Below are positions 17,678 to 26,201 of a DNA stretch of 64,000 nt, one piece after another. The DNA is taken from assembly GCA_002773795.1 (NCBI GenBank), contig PFAD01000013.1, positions 1 to 64,000 on the forward strand. The letters run 5' to 3'. Under the pieces are notes generated by a model. It saw nothing but the letters and a program-made list of their open reading frames with translations. It was not told where the DNA came from and did not search any database. Source of the stretch: Chlamydiae bacterium CG10_big_fil_rev_8_21_14_0_10_42_34 (lineage in GTDB: Bacteria > Chlamydiota > Chlamydiia > Chlamydiales > SM23-39). The translations under genes were made by a program, and so were the position numbers. Positions within the stretch are counted from its first letter, which is position 1; the number at the start of each line of letters is the position of its first letter.

Positions 17678-18244
17678 ATGGTTTCAAAAATAACTGATTA
17701 TTTTTCTCCCATCGAAAAACCAATCCCCCTCCATCCTCCTGAATCCCGAAAAATCACTTCATACACACCCTCAGAAGACCAAGAAGAAAACGAGCTTTCT
17801 ACACGTTTCTTTAACCGACCTTCCTCACCAAACAACAGACATTCATACGACAGCTCTGAAGGGAGCTTATCTGGCGCTGAAAAAATGTTTGCATCACTTA
17901 TCATCCGTTCCCCTGAATCACCCGAGTCACCCGAACCTGACGCATCACTCAAGCGCAAAAGAAAAGACAATGATGCCAACCCCCAACAGCCCAAAGCATT
18001 TAAAGCTACAGTTATTGAGCCTGATTTTGCCTTAGGAAAACGAAAATCCATACATGGTGATGAGTCTAAAGAAGCCCCAGAAGCAGATCCCGATAAAAAA
18101 ATTAAATTATTCGCACCCATTATTCTCTCCCCCCTTCAAAACCCAACGCCCTTATGCCGCTCAGTTACTCCACATTCTAGAAATTCAGACAATCCCCCCA
18201 CACCCAACCCTCCATTTTTCCGGTTGACCCCAATCGATGAATAA
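17678..18244 (+). CDS. Disordered Pro/Ser-rich protein with NLS-like basic cluster, candidate secreted effector
   Basis: Function unknown. The 188 residues are low-complexity and predicted disordered, with many Ser-Pro and Thr-Pro dipeptides (SPESPESPEP). The N terminus, VSKITDYFSPIEK, resembles a PCNA-interacting peptide of the I-T-D-Y-F type but lacks the leading Gln. Basic runs LKRKRKDND (near 90), GKRKS and DKKIKLF resemble nuclear localisation signals. There is no signal peptide or membrane segment. Together these suggest a type III-secreted protein that acts in the host nucleus; that is inference. It has its own promoter and no operon partner. Confidence 0.6.
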   Translation: MVSKITDYFSPIEKPIPLHPPESRKITSYTPSEDQEENELSTRFFNRPSSPNNRHSYDSSEGSLSGAEKMFASLIIRSPESPESPEPDASLKRKRKDNDANPQQPKAFKATVIEPDFALGKRKSIHGDESKEAPEADPDKKIKLFAPIILSPLQNPTPLCRSVTPHSRNSDNPPTPNPPFFRLTPIDE

Positions 18245-18304
18245 TTTCTTGCGAAATTTCACCCTCCAAATATAAAGTTTCCCCTTTAATTTTTTGGAGG
18301 TCCT

Positions 18305-19387
18305 ATGAAATTTTTTTTAACAACTTTTTTAGCAGCTTTAATTTCTTTATCTGCTTTTGATTCCACCATTCCTGTTCTACATCTTCCCGATTTTCATAAT
18401 GAAAACACACGCGATGATTTTCTAAAGACTTTAGAAAAAGCTGCGACAGAAGTCGGTTTTTTTGCGCTAACTGGAACTGGCATCGACACGGATCTTTTAG
18501 ACAACTCATACGAAAATATCGTCTCTTACTTTGCTCACAACTTTGAAGAAAAGATGGCCCTTAAAACTGCGGATGGTCAACGCGGCTATGTCCCCGGAGA
18601 GTCTGCAAAAGGGGAAAACATCATCGACTTTAAAGAGTTCTACCATGTTGGAAGAGAACTTTCTGAAGATGATCTACAAAGACTTAAGTACTGCAAAAAT
18701 GTATGGCCCGAAGGGTCTGATGACTTTAAAGTAGCGATGAACAACCTCTACGCTGCAATGGATACCTGTAAAGAAGCAGTCGGGGAGGCGTTCACAGAAG
18801 TCCTAAACCAACGCCCAGGCTACATCAATGAAATGATCCGTGAGGGCGACTGCCTTATGCGCGCCATCCATTATCCCGCAAACCCACCAGCGAACTCTAT
18901 TTGGGCAGCAGCTCATACCGACATTAATTTTTTCACCATATTACCGCGTTCAACAGCACGCGGACTTCAAGTGCTCAACCAAGAAGGCAACTGGATTGAT
19001 GTAATCGTTCCCGACGGAGCGTTCGTAATTAACTGTGGAGACATGCTTGAAAACCTAACAAACGGGTACTTCAAAAGCTCTGTGCATAGAGTGATCGATC
19101 CAGGAAACAGAGAAGAGCGCTATTCAGTCGTATTCTTTGTCCACCCAAGATCAGAAGATCGCCTCGATCCTCTTGAGGCTTACATTGAGAAAACAGGCGG
19201 CGTCAGAAAGTACGCAAATGTGAACCGAATCGAGCTTCTCGCAGAAAGACTCATCGACCTAGGTCTCGCATCAAACGGACTCATGGAGTTCTTTGTGAAT
19301 TCAGGGGCCATCGAAAGACTCAGAGAAGTCAATCGATTCAGCCCCAAAGCCGAAGAGGCTCTGCTCAAAGCAGGTTTCAGCTTCTAA
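18305..19387 (+). CDS. Exported 2-oxoglutarate/Fe(II) oxygenase, isopenicillin-N-synthase-like
   Basis: Residues 1-~18 form a signal peptide (MKFFLTTFLAALISLSA) placed before a normal DIOX_N domain beginning STIPVLHLPDF. The catalytic domain has Fe ligands His-x-Asp in AAHTDINFFTILP and a distal His in SSVHRVIDPG, then RYSVVFF, whose Arg and Ser bind 2-oxoglutarate. Total length is 360. Family members hydroxylate or desaturate small molecules, usually in the cytosol, so the signal peptide is unusual. GGAGG lies just before the ATG. It is 600 bases from the RiPP precursor but separated by a convergent gene; a link is possible but unproven. Confidence 0.82.
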   Translation: MKFFLTTFLAALISLSAFDSTIPVLHLPDFHNENTRDDFLKTLEKAATEVGFFALTGTGIDTDLLDNSYENIVSYFAHNFEEKMALKTADGQRGYVPGESAKGENIIDFKEFYHVGRELSEDDLQRLKYCKNVWPEGSDDFKVAMNNLYAAMDTCKEAVGEAFTEVLNQRPGYINEMIREGDCLMRAIHYPANPPANSIWAAAHTDINFFTILPRSTARGLQVLNQEGNWIDVIVPDGAFVINCGDMLENLTNGYFKSSVHRVIDPGNREERYSVVFFVHPRSEDRLDPLEAYIEKTGGVRKYANVNRIELLAERLIDLGLASNGLMEFFVNSGAIERLREVNRFSPKAEEALLKAGFSF

Positions 19388-19810
19388 TCATAAAACGTAG
19401 TGTTTAATACGCTCACGAAACTGTTGCAACAAACCAGGGTCGTTTTGAACGGCCCTGACATCTTCGATGATCTCAGGGATATTGAGGTCTCTCATCCCCT
19501 TTTCCACATGGTGGCGAACCTTTTCTTCAACCATAGCGCGACGAACAAACCAATGTTCTTTCATCACCGCATCAACACCCGCATGAACACCCTCTTCTAA
19601 AAGCTCTCTATGAATTTCCTCAGCAGATGGGATAGGAACGCCCGACCTTGCATATTTTTCTAAGATCTTAGTCCATGTCTTCACAAGGGCTTTGCGAACA
19701 ACTCGCTCGTCTTTATTCATTTTAGCAAGAACAACTAACTCTTCAGCGGAAGCACAAGAATCACTAACAAGTAAATGCTCACGCCCCAAACCATTTAAAT
19801 TAATTTCCAT
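19388..19810 (-). CDS. Hypothetical helical protein
   Basis: I do not recognise this protein. The start at 19810 (MEINLNGLGREH, 140 residues) has a strong AGGTGG ribosome binding site; the frame is open further upstream without one. The sequence is charged and almost wholly helical (AVMKEHWFVRRAMVEEKVRH), with no signal peptide or membrane segment. It converges on the oxygenase gene with no gap. Confidence 0.6.
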   Translation of the reverse strand: MEINLNGLGREHLLVSDSCASAEELVVLAKMNKDERVVRKALVKTWTKILEKYARSGVPIPSAEEIHRELLEEGVHAGVDAVMKEHWFVRRAMVEEKVRHHVEKGMRDLNIPEIIEDVRAVQNDPGLLQQFRERIKHYVL

Positions 19811-19923
19811 ATACCACCTATTTTTAACAGTAATAATACACGATCCGAAATTAATCATTAATTCAAAATGCTTTTAACACAAATTAATTTACCCACCCAA
19901 ACAAGGCGTCAAAAAATTATTGG

Positions 19924-19952
19924 TTGTACTTTGAGTGAAATAAGTTTAAAAG
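19924..19952 (+). promoter_or_regulatory. Candidate promoter of the RiPP biosynthetic operon
   Basis: TTGTAC at 19924-19929 and TAAAAG at 19947-19952 are 17 bases apart, about 37 bases before the precursor start. The match is partial. Confidence 0.35.
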
Positions 19953-19988
19953 TAGCAGCTTAGCAACAGCTTTAAATGAGGGGGGGGA

Positions 19989-20483
19989 ATGGCACAAATC
20001 AACCGAAATACCTGGGCGCGCATTTTGGCAAAAGCTTGGGCAGATGAAGATTTTAAAAAAGAGCTAAGTTCAAGACCGATTCAAGTGCTCAAAGAAAATG
20101 GGTACGATGTTCCTAAAGACATTAAGTGCACGATATTGGTAGACACACAGCAAGAAAAAAATTTAATCATACAGAGAGGGGCTACCCATTTTCAATATGA
20201 GGGGGGAGCTCTCAACAATGCATGGCTAAATTTGATAAAGAAAATCTATGCGGACGAGAATCTAAAAAAACAATTGATGGAAAATCCCTCAAAAATCTTG
20301 AGTGAAAACGGGATTCCTGTTTCGGAGAATCTGAATTATCACATTTATGAAGAGACTGAAAACCATATGTATTTAGTCATCCCAATCCCAGAAAATGAGG
20401 GGCTCTCAGAAGAAGATCTTGGAAAAATCAGTGGTGGGCTATCTGCCTGTGGAGGTTTTTGCACAGATTCCAGCTCTGGCTAG
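19989..20483 (+). CDS. NHLP-type TOMM/RiPP precursor peptide with duplicated leader
   Basis: The substrate of the modification operon, 164 residues. It contains two tandem nitrile-hydratase-like leader units: residues ~7-60 (TWARILAKAWADEDFKKEL) and ~76-137 (NAWLNLIKKIYADENLKKQL). The second is followed by the family-typical LSEEDLGKISGG. Cleavage after Gly-Gly would release a 14-residue core, LSACGGFCTDSSSG, in which 7 residues are Cys, Ser or Thr and can be cyclised. The ribosome binding site is a run of eight G (19980-19987) preceded by GA, one base before the ATG. The cyclodehydratase gene follows after 20 bases. Confidence 0.88.
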   Translation: MAQINRNTWARILAKAWADEDFKKELSSRPIQVLKENGYDVPKDIKCTILVDTQQEKNLIIQRGATHFQYEGGALNNAWLNLIKKIYADENLKKQLMENPSKILSENGIPVSENLNYHIYEETENHMYLVIPIPENEGLSEEDLGKISGGLSACGGFCTDSSSG

Positions 20484-20503
20484 ATGAAATAGATAGACAA
20501 TCA

Positions 20504-22780
20504 ATGAAAAATCCCCGCCTCACTCTTAAATCCTCTTTGCTCGTTCAAATTTACGACCCTGATGAAGTCGTTTTTTTTAATGATCTGGGGCCCGTTTATC
20601 GGGTGAAGGGCAAGCCTTACGTGCTCATTGCAAAGCTACTTGAGAAAAGCTCTTTGACAGCAGATCAGGTTGCATCGCAGCTAGAAAAATATTTCCCTCA
20701 AAAAACCCTACTTTATGCACTCTATCGACTAGAAAAAAGGGGGTTAATTGAACAGGCTCAAACAGTTTTTCCAAAAAACTTTTCTGCATTTTGCAACTTA
20801 TTAGGAAAAAGTCCCGAGGATGCCTACTGCAAGCTCCAAAAAATCAAAATAGATGTCTACGCTGTAGGAAATGTTCAAACAGAAATCTTCGAAAACGCAT
20901 GCCAGAGCATGTTTGTTCAGTGTCAATTGAAAAAAGTGCAAGCCTTTGCATCAGGTATTCATGAGCAAAAATCAGACGAAAAATTTTCACGTTCGCGAAA
21001 TGCTTTGAGCGTTGTGATCACCGATCACTATCGACACGAATCTATCAAAACTTTGCACGACAAATTTCTCCAAGAGCAACATCCTTGGGTGCTAGTTTGT
21101 CCCTCTGGGCCACAGATCTGGATAGGGCCTCTCTTCATTTTTCAAAAAACAAGTTGCTTCAAGTGTCTAAGTTATGCTCTGCAAATGAACCAAGTAGAGG
21201 AAATTCTTTTCGAAGAAAGGGCTCATAAAAGCTCACCGATCTCTATGCATACTGCGAATCTCCCCACTGCAGAGCCAATTGCAATCAACTTACTTGTTAA
21301 CGAACTTTTTAAGTGGATCATACTCGGAGAAAATGAACGTTTAGAAGGGAAAATGCTGACGCTGAATCTCCTTAGCTTTGAACTACAGTCTCACAAGGTA
21401 ATTCAACGCTGTGGATGCGCACCTACAGAATCTGTGCAATTAGGATCTAACCTTTCTGATTTTCAACTAGAAAAAGATGCGCCTAAAGAAATTCCTCCCG
21501 AAGTTACCTATAAAAAATATAAACATCTAATCAGTCCAATCACAGGAATTACAAATTTCTTAAATCCTATACACTCCCCAGAAAGCTCCTTATTTCACAA
21601 CTACTATGCTGGGATTAACTTAGCTGATTATGAATATCTTAAAAGAGCTCCCCTTTCAGATGGATGGAAAACCGCAGGAGGAGGAAAAGGTGCATCGGAC
21701 ATCCAAGCAAAAACCTCTTGTTTATGCGAAGCAATTGAAAGACATTCGGGGGTTTTTCAGGGAAATGAGCGAAGAATACAAGCTAGCTTTGAAGAACTAC
21801 AACAAACAGCTATCCACCCCTCATCAGTATTGCACTTTAGCGATACGCAATATCAAAGTAGAGAGCTATGGAATCAAACATGTGACCGATTTCACTTCAT
21901 CCCCACAAAATTTACATCCAATAAAAAAGTAGATTGGTCCCCAATATGGTCTTTAACTTACCAATGCTGGAAGTGGATACCAACCGCAATGTGTTATTAT
22001 GCATACCCTTTTATAGACAACGATCCATTTTGCCGAGGAGATTCTAACGGATGCGCTGCAGGAAACTCGATCACTGAAGCTGTTTTATCCGCCCTATTAG
22101 AGTTAATTGAGCGAGATTCGATTGCCCTTTGGTGGTATCCAAGAATCAAAAAAAGGGCGGTAGACATTCTCAGTTTTGAAGATCCCTATTTTTTTAAACT
22201 TGTTACATTCTATAAAAGCTCATTAAATAGAAATGTTTGGGCCTTAGATTTGACAACAGATCTCAATGTACCTACATTTGGAGCCATCTCAGCAGATCAG
22301 GAAGGAAGAAATATTATGTTTGGATTTGGAGCGCACCTAAATGCGCACCTTGCAATGAGACGAGCTTTAACAGAGATGAATCAATCTTATAGCATCTTTG
22401 AAAGTGTTAAAACCCCCAAAGCAGCGTCAATGCGAAAGACCTGGCTTACAAAAACTTCACTCGAAAACCAACCGTATTTAGTTCCATTACCTGACGCAGC
22501 ATTGAAAAAAAAGGACTATCCTTTTTACCCACAAGACGATTTTCAAAAAAACCTTCAAACCTGTCAAAAGATCGTCGAAGATCAAAAAATGGAGGTCCTT
22601 GTATTGAATCAAACGAGATCTTATATAGGCATGCCAGTTTGCCGTGTGATTGTCCCTGGATTACGTCATTTTTGGAATCGCTATGCAGATGGGCGCCTTT
22701 ATGATGTACCGATTAAGATGGGTTGGTTGAAAAACAAAACGAAAGAGGCTGATTTAAACCCTATCCCCATGTTTATATGA
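20504..22780 (+). CDS. Fused E1-like/YcaO TOMM cyclodehydratase (SagC-SagD fusion)
   Basis: Catalyses ATP-dependent cyclodehydration of Cys/Ser/Thr in the precursor to azolines. The start at ATG 20504 gives 758 residues. Residues ~1-310 form an E1/ThiF-like partner domain that binds the leader, with zinc-site-like C218-x2-C221 (TSCFKCLSYA) and C303-x-C305 (QRCGCAP). The YcaO domain (~345-758) has S405-x3-E409-x2-E412 (KTSCLCEAIERHSG) and N515-x2-A-A-G with E525, E533 and E536 (NSITEAVLSALLELIERD), the ATP/Mg-binding pattern of YcaO enzymes. It ends in NPIPMFI, like the proline-containing C termini of TOMM YcaO proteins. Confidence 0.9.
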   Translation: MKNPRLTLKSSLLVQIYDPDEVVFFNDLGPVYRVKGKPYVLIAKLLEKSSLTADQVASQLEKYFPQKTLLYALYRLEKRGLIEQAQTVFPKNFSAFCNLLGKSPEDAYCKLQKIKIDVYAVGNVQTEIFENACQSMFVQCQLKKVQAFASGIHEQKSDEKFSRSRNALSVVITDHYRHESIKTLHDKFLQEQHPWVLVCPSGPQIWIGPLFIFQKTSCFKCLSYALQMNQVEEILFEERAHKSSPISMHTANLPTAEPIAINLLVNELFKWIILGENERLEGKMLTLNLLSFELQSHKVIQRCGCAPTESVQLGSNLSDFQLEKDAPKEIPPEVTYKKYKHLISPITGITNFLNPIHSPESSLFHNYYAGINLADYEYLKRAPLSDGWKTAGGGKGASDIQAKTSCLCEAIERHSGVFQGNERRIQASFEELQQTAIHPSSVLHFSDTQYQSRELWNQTCDRFHFIPTKFTSNKKVDWSPIWSLTYQCWKWIPTAMCYYAYPFIDNDPFCRGDSNGCAAGNSITEAVLSALLELIERDSIALWWYPRIKKRAVDILSFEDPYFFKLVTFYKSSLNRNVWALDLTTDLNVPTFGAISADQEGRNIMFGFGAHLNAHLAMRRALTEMNQSYSIFESVKTPKAASMRKTWLTKTSLENQPYLVPLPDAALKKKDYPFYPQDDFQKNLQTCQKIVEDQKMEVLVLNQTRSYIGMPVCRVIVPGLRHFWNRYADGRLYDVPIKMGWLKNKTKEADLNPIPMFI

Positions 22781-22822
22781 GATTGTTTAGAGAAACCGTT
22801 TAAATCAAATCATGGAGGGTCC

Positions 22823-24208
22823 TTGTACATTCAATTACTGGCCGATTCAGAAGTTCATTTTCCATCTCCGGAAGAACTATCAGTAAAAAATCATACAAAA
22901 ATATTCAAAACAGAAAAGGCCGATCCTGCGCTGAAGCATTTGATGACTATGCTCCAAAAGGGATCGTTTGAAAGCGATTTACAAAATCAATGGCTTGATC
23001 GATCCTCTAACCTTCCCCGATTTTTCTACCTTTTAGAAACCCTAAGAAAAGAGTCTTTTTTATCCTTTACTTTATACGATGAGGACGGCCCCTTGGGCTC
23101 TTTCATTCCTCATAAAAACTGTCAGATTGAAACTAAACATTCTGAGCTATCTGAAGACTTTTTACAAAATTCAACCTTTCAACTTTCTCGTTTTGCCTTC
23201 ATTCGAAGGAAAGATAAATTTTTGATTTGTGAATCTCCCTTATCGAAAATGTTTATACAAATTTTAGAAAATCGCTTCCTCGATATTTTATTGGCTCTGA
23301 GTGAACCTACGAAGGTTCAACAACTTCAAAAAAAGCTACCAACGGTCTCAAAAGAGTGTTTAATTAAAGCACTTCAATTCCTTTACCAAAGTTCATTTTT
23401 AGCATCTGATGACGAAAAGTTGCCTACTTGGGACTTTCAAGATGCGCTCTTTCATACAAGAAGCAGAAGAGGAAGACACAGTGACCCAACCGCAACAATG
23501 TTTCGTTTTTTGGACACAATCCCACCGCTCCCTCCTATTAAAAAATTCCCAAACGCAAAAGATTCAGATTGGATTCCCCTCGCTAAGCCCGACATAGACT
23601 TACTCATGCAAAAAGACCTCCCCTTTTCTTACGTACTTGAAACGCGCCGCTCCATTCGCACGCAAGGTCAGACCTTTATTTCATTGGAGCAACTGGGAGA
23701 ATTTTTGTATCGAGTTGCTCGCATTAAAGGAGTGAAAGAGGCCAACCACTACGAAGCCACCCGAAGACCCTATCCAGGAGGAGGGGCATGCTATGAACTA
23801 GAAATATATCCATTGATTCATCAGTGCTCAGGAATTTCCTCCGGGCTCTACTACTATCATCCAAAAAACCATTCCTTATTACTCTTAACAAAAGAGTCTC
23901 AGCATACAAATAAGATCCTTTATGCTGCATCAGCAAGTATTAACAGCAAAGAACCCTCCCAAATCCTATTTTTAATTGCTGCGCGCTTTGGACGTATGAA
24001 TTGGAAGTATCAGTCTATGGCTTATGCGACGATCATGAAAGATACAGGAGTCTTAATGCAAACGATGTACCTTGTTGCAACTGCTATGGGACTTGCCCCA
24101 TGTTCTGTAGGCAATGGCGATTCAGATCTATTCAGCAAAATCACTAAAATCCCCTATTTTGAAGAAACCACAGTTGGAGAATTTATCCTTGGATCAAAAA
24201 CAACATGA
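22823..24208 (+). CDS. SagB/ThcOx-type FMN-dependent azoline dehydrogenase
   Basis: Oxidises azolines to aromatic thiazoles/oxazoles. The start is a TTG at 22823 behind GGAGGG; no in-frame ATG occurs for 42 codons. Of 461 residues, ~1-260 are the variable SagB N-terminal region. The nitroreductase domain (~270-460) has the FMN-binding VLETRRSIRTQGQTFISLEQ, the family motif RRPYPGGGACYELEIYPLI, TGVLMQTMYLVATAMGLAP and a terminal GEFILG. Its place directly after the cyclodehydratase is the usual TOMM order. Confidence 0.88.
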   Translation: MYIQLLADSEVHFPSPEELSVKNHTKIFKTEKADPALKHLMTMLQKGSFESDLQNQWLDRSSNLPRFFYLLETLRKESFLSFTLYDEDGPLGSFIPHKNCQIETKHSELSEDFLQNSTFQLSRFAFIRRKDKFLICESPLSKMFIQILENRFLDILLALSEPTKVQQLQKKLPTVSKECLIKALQFLYQSSFLASDDEKLPTWDFQDALFHTRSRRGRHSDPTATMFRFLDTIPPLPPIKKFPNAKDSDWIPLAKPDIDLLMQKDLPFSYVLETRRSIRTQGQTFISLEQLGEFLYRVARIKGVKEANHYEATRRPYPGGGACYELEIYPLIHQCSGISSGLYYYHPKNHSLLLLTKESQHTNKILYAASASINSKEPSQILFLIAARFGRMNWKYQSMAYATIMKDTGVLMQTMYLVATAMGLAPCSVGNGDSDLFSKITKIPYFEETTVGEFILGSKTT

Positions 24209-25064
24209 TATCCCCTGGAAACATTTAATAGACCCCGCCCAATTTCCAAAATTGGGCTTTTCTACCCTCCCTATTTCTATCGACGAATCCCAAATCCACG
24301 AAGCTTATCAGGCTTTAAACCAAATACTTGAGCTACGCGCTGGCAATCTATACAGCAAAGAGTTTGAACAGATCGATGAAATCATCGCTTTTTTTGTGAA
24401 AAACATTGCCCTAGTGTCCGTCGAATTTGATCAACCAAAAAAACCCGCCATTTTTTTTAAATATCTTACCGAAGATGCGGACTACTACGCAGCAAAAAAT
24501 ATGATTCAACATAACATATCATCATTCCATTATATTTCCGGCCTTTACAATTACATAATTCAAAACCAACAAGAAATAAAAATAAAATCCACTCCAATCA
24601 TCTCTTTCTTGAAAATTTTAGACCAAATCACCTCTCATGTTCATAAAAATCTGGAAGGCTTTATAGAACAGATTCAAAAAAGGATGAAATGCTCTATCTC
24701 ATTAAAAATTTGGCGACATGAATATAGGCAAAATCAAGGACTTTTGCTTCCCATGCATTTTGATCGATCTGCTTTTACTGTCCTCGTCCACACACTAAAT
24801 CCGGGGGCAGAGTGTTTGCAGATTTATCCGAATAAAGGGTTGCGCGAGGAAAAAGAAATATTTAGCAAATCACGTCCATTTCCCTTAGAAAAGTCTGACT
24901 TTCCTCTTTTGATTGCGGGCCAATATGCGAAAGAACTCTTTAATATTGAACCCACTCCCCATTACTTAAATGCAAATAGTGACTCAAAATCAGACAAAAA
25001 AAAGCACGCAAGATACTCCGTAGTCTTTTTTATTGGACGCCATAACAATTCTCCGATCATATAA
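24189..25064 (+). CDS. Putative 2OG-Fe(II) oxygenase-like tailoring enzyme in the RiPP operon
   Basis: A 291-residue protein without obvious family name. The C-terminal half has a 2-oxoglutarate/Fe(II) oxygenase pattern: His-x-Asp in LLPMHFDRSAFTVLVHTLNP, a later His in EPTPHYLNA, and Arg-x-Ser in ARYSVVFFIGRHN, the last matching the other oxygenase at 18.3 kb in its RYSVVFF. A TTG at 24189 with GGAG 9 bases upstream is the likely start, overlapping SagB by 20 bases; an ATG at 24114 would need a 95-base overlap. It may hydroxylate the peptide. The assignment rests on these motifs alone. Confidence 0.6.
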   Translation: MDQKQHDIPWKHLIDPAQFPKLGFSTLPISIDESQIHEAYQALNQILELRAGNLYSKEFEQIDEIIAFFVKNIALVSVEFDQPKKPAIFFKYLTEDADYYAAKNMIQHNISSFHYISGLYNYIIQNQQEIKIKSTPIISFLKILDQITSHVHKNLEGFIEQIQKRMKCSISLKIWRHEYRQNQGLLLPMHFDRSAFTVLVHTLNPGAECLQIYPNKGLREEKEIFSKSRPFPLEKSDFPLLIAGQYAKELFNIEPTPHYLNANSDSKSDKKKHARYSVVFFIGRHNNSPII

Positions 25065-25262
25065 GTAGAAGATAGAAAATAATGAACCTATTTAAACACT
25101 AAACTTTTTGCCCTCAAATTCACCACTTTAACTCTTCATAAATTTCTTCGGACATATTAATTCTCTTTACGCGATAGAATCATTTCCTTTTTTCAAACAA
25201 CCTATCTCTGCCAGCCAAACCATTTGCAATTTATTTCCCAAACCAATACACAAATAATTAAG

Positions 25263-26201
25263 ATGGAACCTACTGACAAGAAGCGTCTAGCAAAAATCAC
25301 ATCCCTAGAAAACCTAGAAAAAATGCTTACCGTCGTTAGCATAAGAGGTTGGTCTTTATTGCTCTTTTTTATCCTCCTTATTACTAGCATTATTATTTGG
25401 TCCGTTGTAGGAAAAATCCCCATTACAACTTCTGGAGAGTCGATCACCTTAGATCCAAACAACACCTTTGCCATTCGGAGCGAAACAAGCGCATTTGTAA
25501 AACAAATTCTGAAAATTGGTGGTGAAAAAGTTCAAAAAGGGGAAATTCTTGTTATTTTAGACAGCACAGAGTTGTCCACCAAAATAAACGACACCAAAAA
25601 CAACATTTTATTCTTGGAAAAAACGGGCTCAGAAAATTCGGAGAAGCTTTTTTTACTGAAAAACTCCTTAAAAGACCTTCAAAAACAAGCAAAAGAGCTT
25701 GTTATCAAATCACCTGCAGATGGGCTTGTTGTATGGGTTGATTTAAACGTTGGAGATCAAGTTGTCCCTAATGATCTTTTGCTCACCGTTCAAGGCAACT
25801 CCTCACCCGACACAATTGAAATTTTCGCCTTTATCCCCCTTAGCTCAGGACAACTCGTTCAACCTGGGATGAAAACAAGGTGTTCTCTCAATATTTACCG
25901 CTCAGAAAAGTATGGTCTCGTTCGAGGAACCGTTCAACGTGTGATGCCTTATCCAATCAGCGCTGACGAGTATTTCATGCAAAAAATCCCTTCTTCGCGA
26001 CTCAAAGAACACTTGCTCGGCGGGGATAATATTTTAGTTGTGGTTAAACCTGATCTAGATCCAAACACCTATTCTGGGTTCAACTGGACCTCAAAAAACA
26101 GCCCCCATTCCAAAATAGAACCTCTCCTGCTAGGAACCACCCAAATTATTTTGGACGAAATCAAGCCAATTTCTTATATCATCCCCCGATTTGGAAATTA
26201 A
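25263..26201 (+). CDS. NHLM-type membrane fusion (HlyD-like) secretion protein
   Basis: The periplasmic adaptor of the bacteriocin exporter. Of 312 residues, a single membrane segment (~36-58: SLLLFFILLITSIIIW) is followed by a biotinyl-lipoyl-like beta domain (ETSAFVKQILKIGGEKVQKG), a short coiled coil (NILFLEKTGSENSEKLF) and a second lipoyl half (IKSPADGLVVWVDLNVGDQV). The hairpin is much shorter than in HlyD, as is usual for NHLM secretion proteins. It abuts the C39 transporter gene. The start at 25263 is preferred over a TTG at 25224. Confidence 0.85.
   Translation: MEPTDKKRLAKITSLENLEKMLTVVSIRGWSLLLFFILLITSIIIWSVVGKIPITTSGESITLDPNNTFAIRSETSAFVKQILKIGGEKVQKGEILVILDSTELSTKINDTKNNILFLEKTGSENSEKLFLLKNSLKDLQKQAKELVIKSPADGLVVWVDLNVGDQVVPNDLLLTVQGNSSPDTIEIFAFIPLSSGQLVQPGMKTRCSLNIYRSEKYGLVRGTVQRVMPYPISADEYFMQKIPSSRLKEHLLGGDNILVVVKPDLDPNTYSGFNWTSKNSPHSKIEPLLLGTTQIILDEIKPISYIIPRFGN

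Noticed and set aside
25122..25157. Tiny minus-strand frame MSEEIYEELKW between the oxygenase-like and HlyD-like genes
   Set aside because: Eleven codons recall the LSEEEL motif of NHLP leaders but nothing else of a leader is present.
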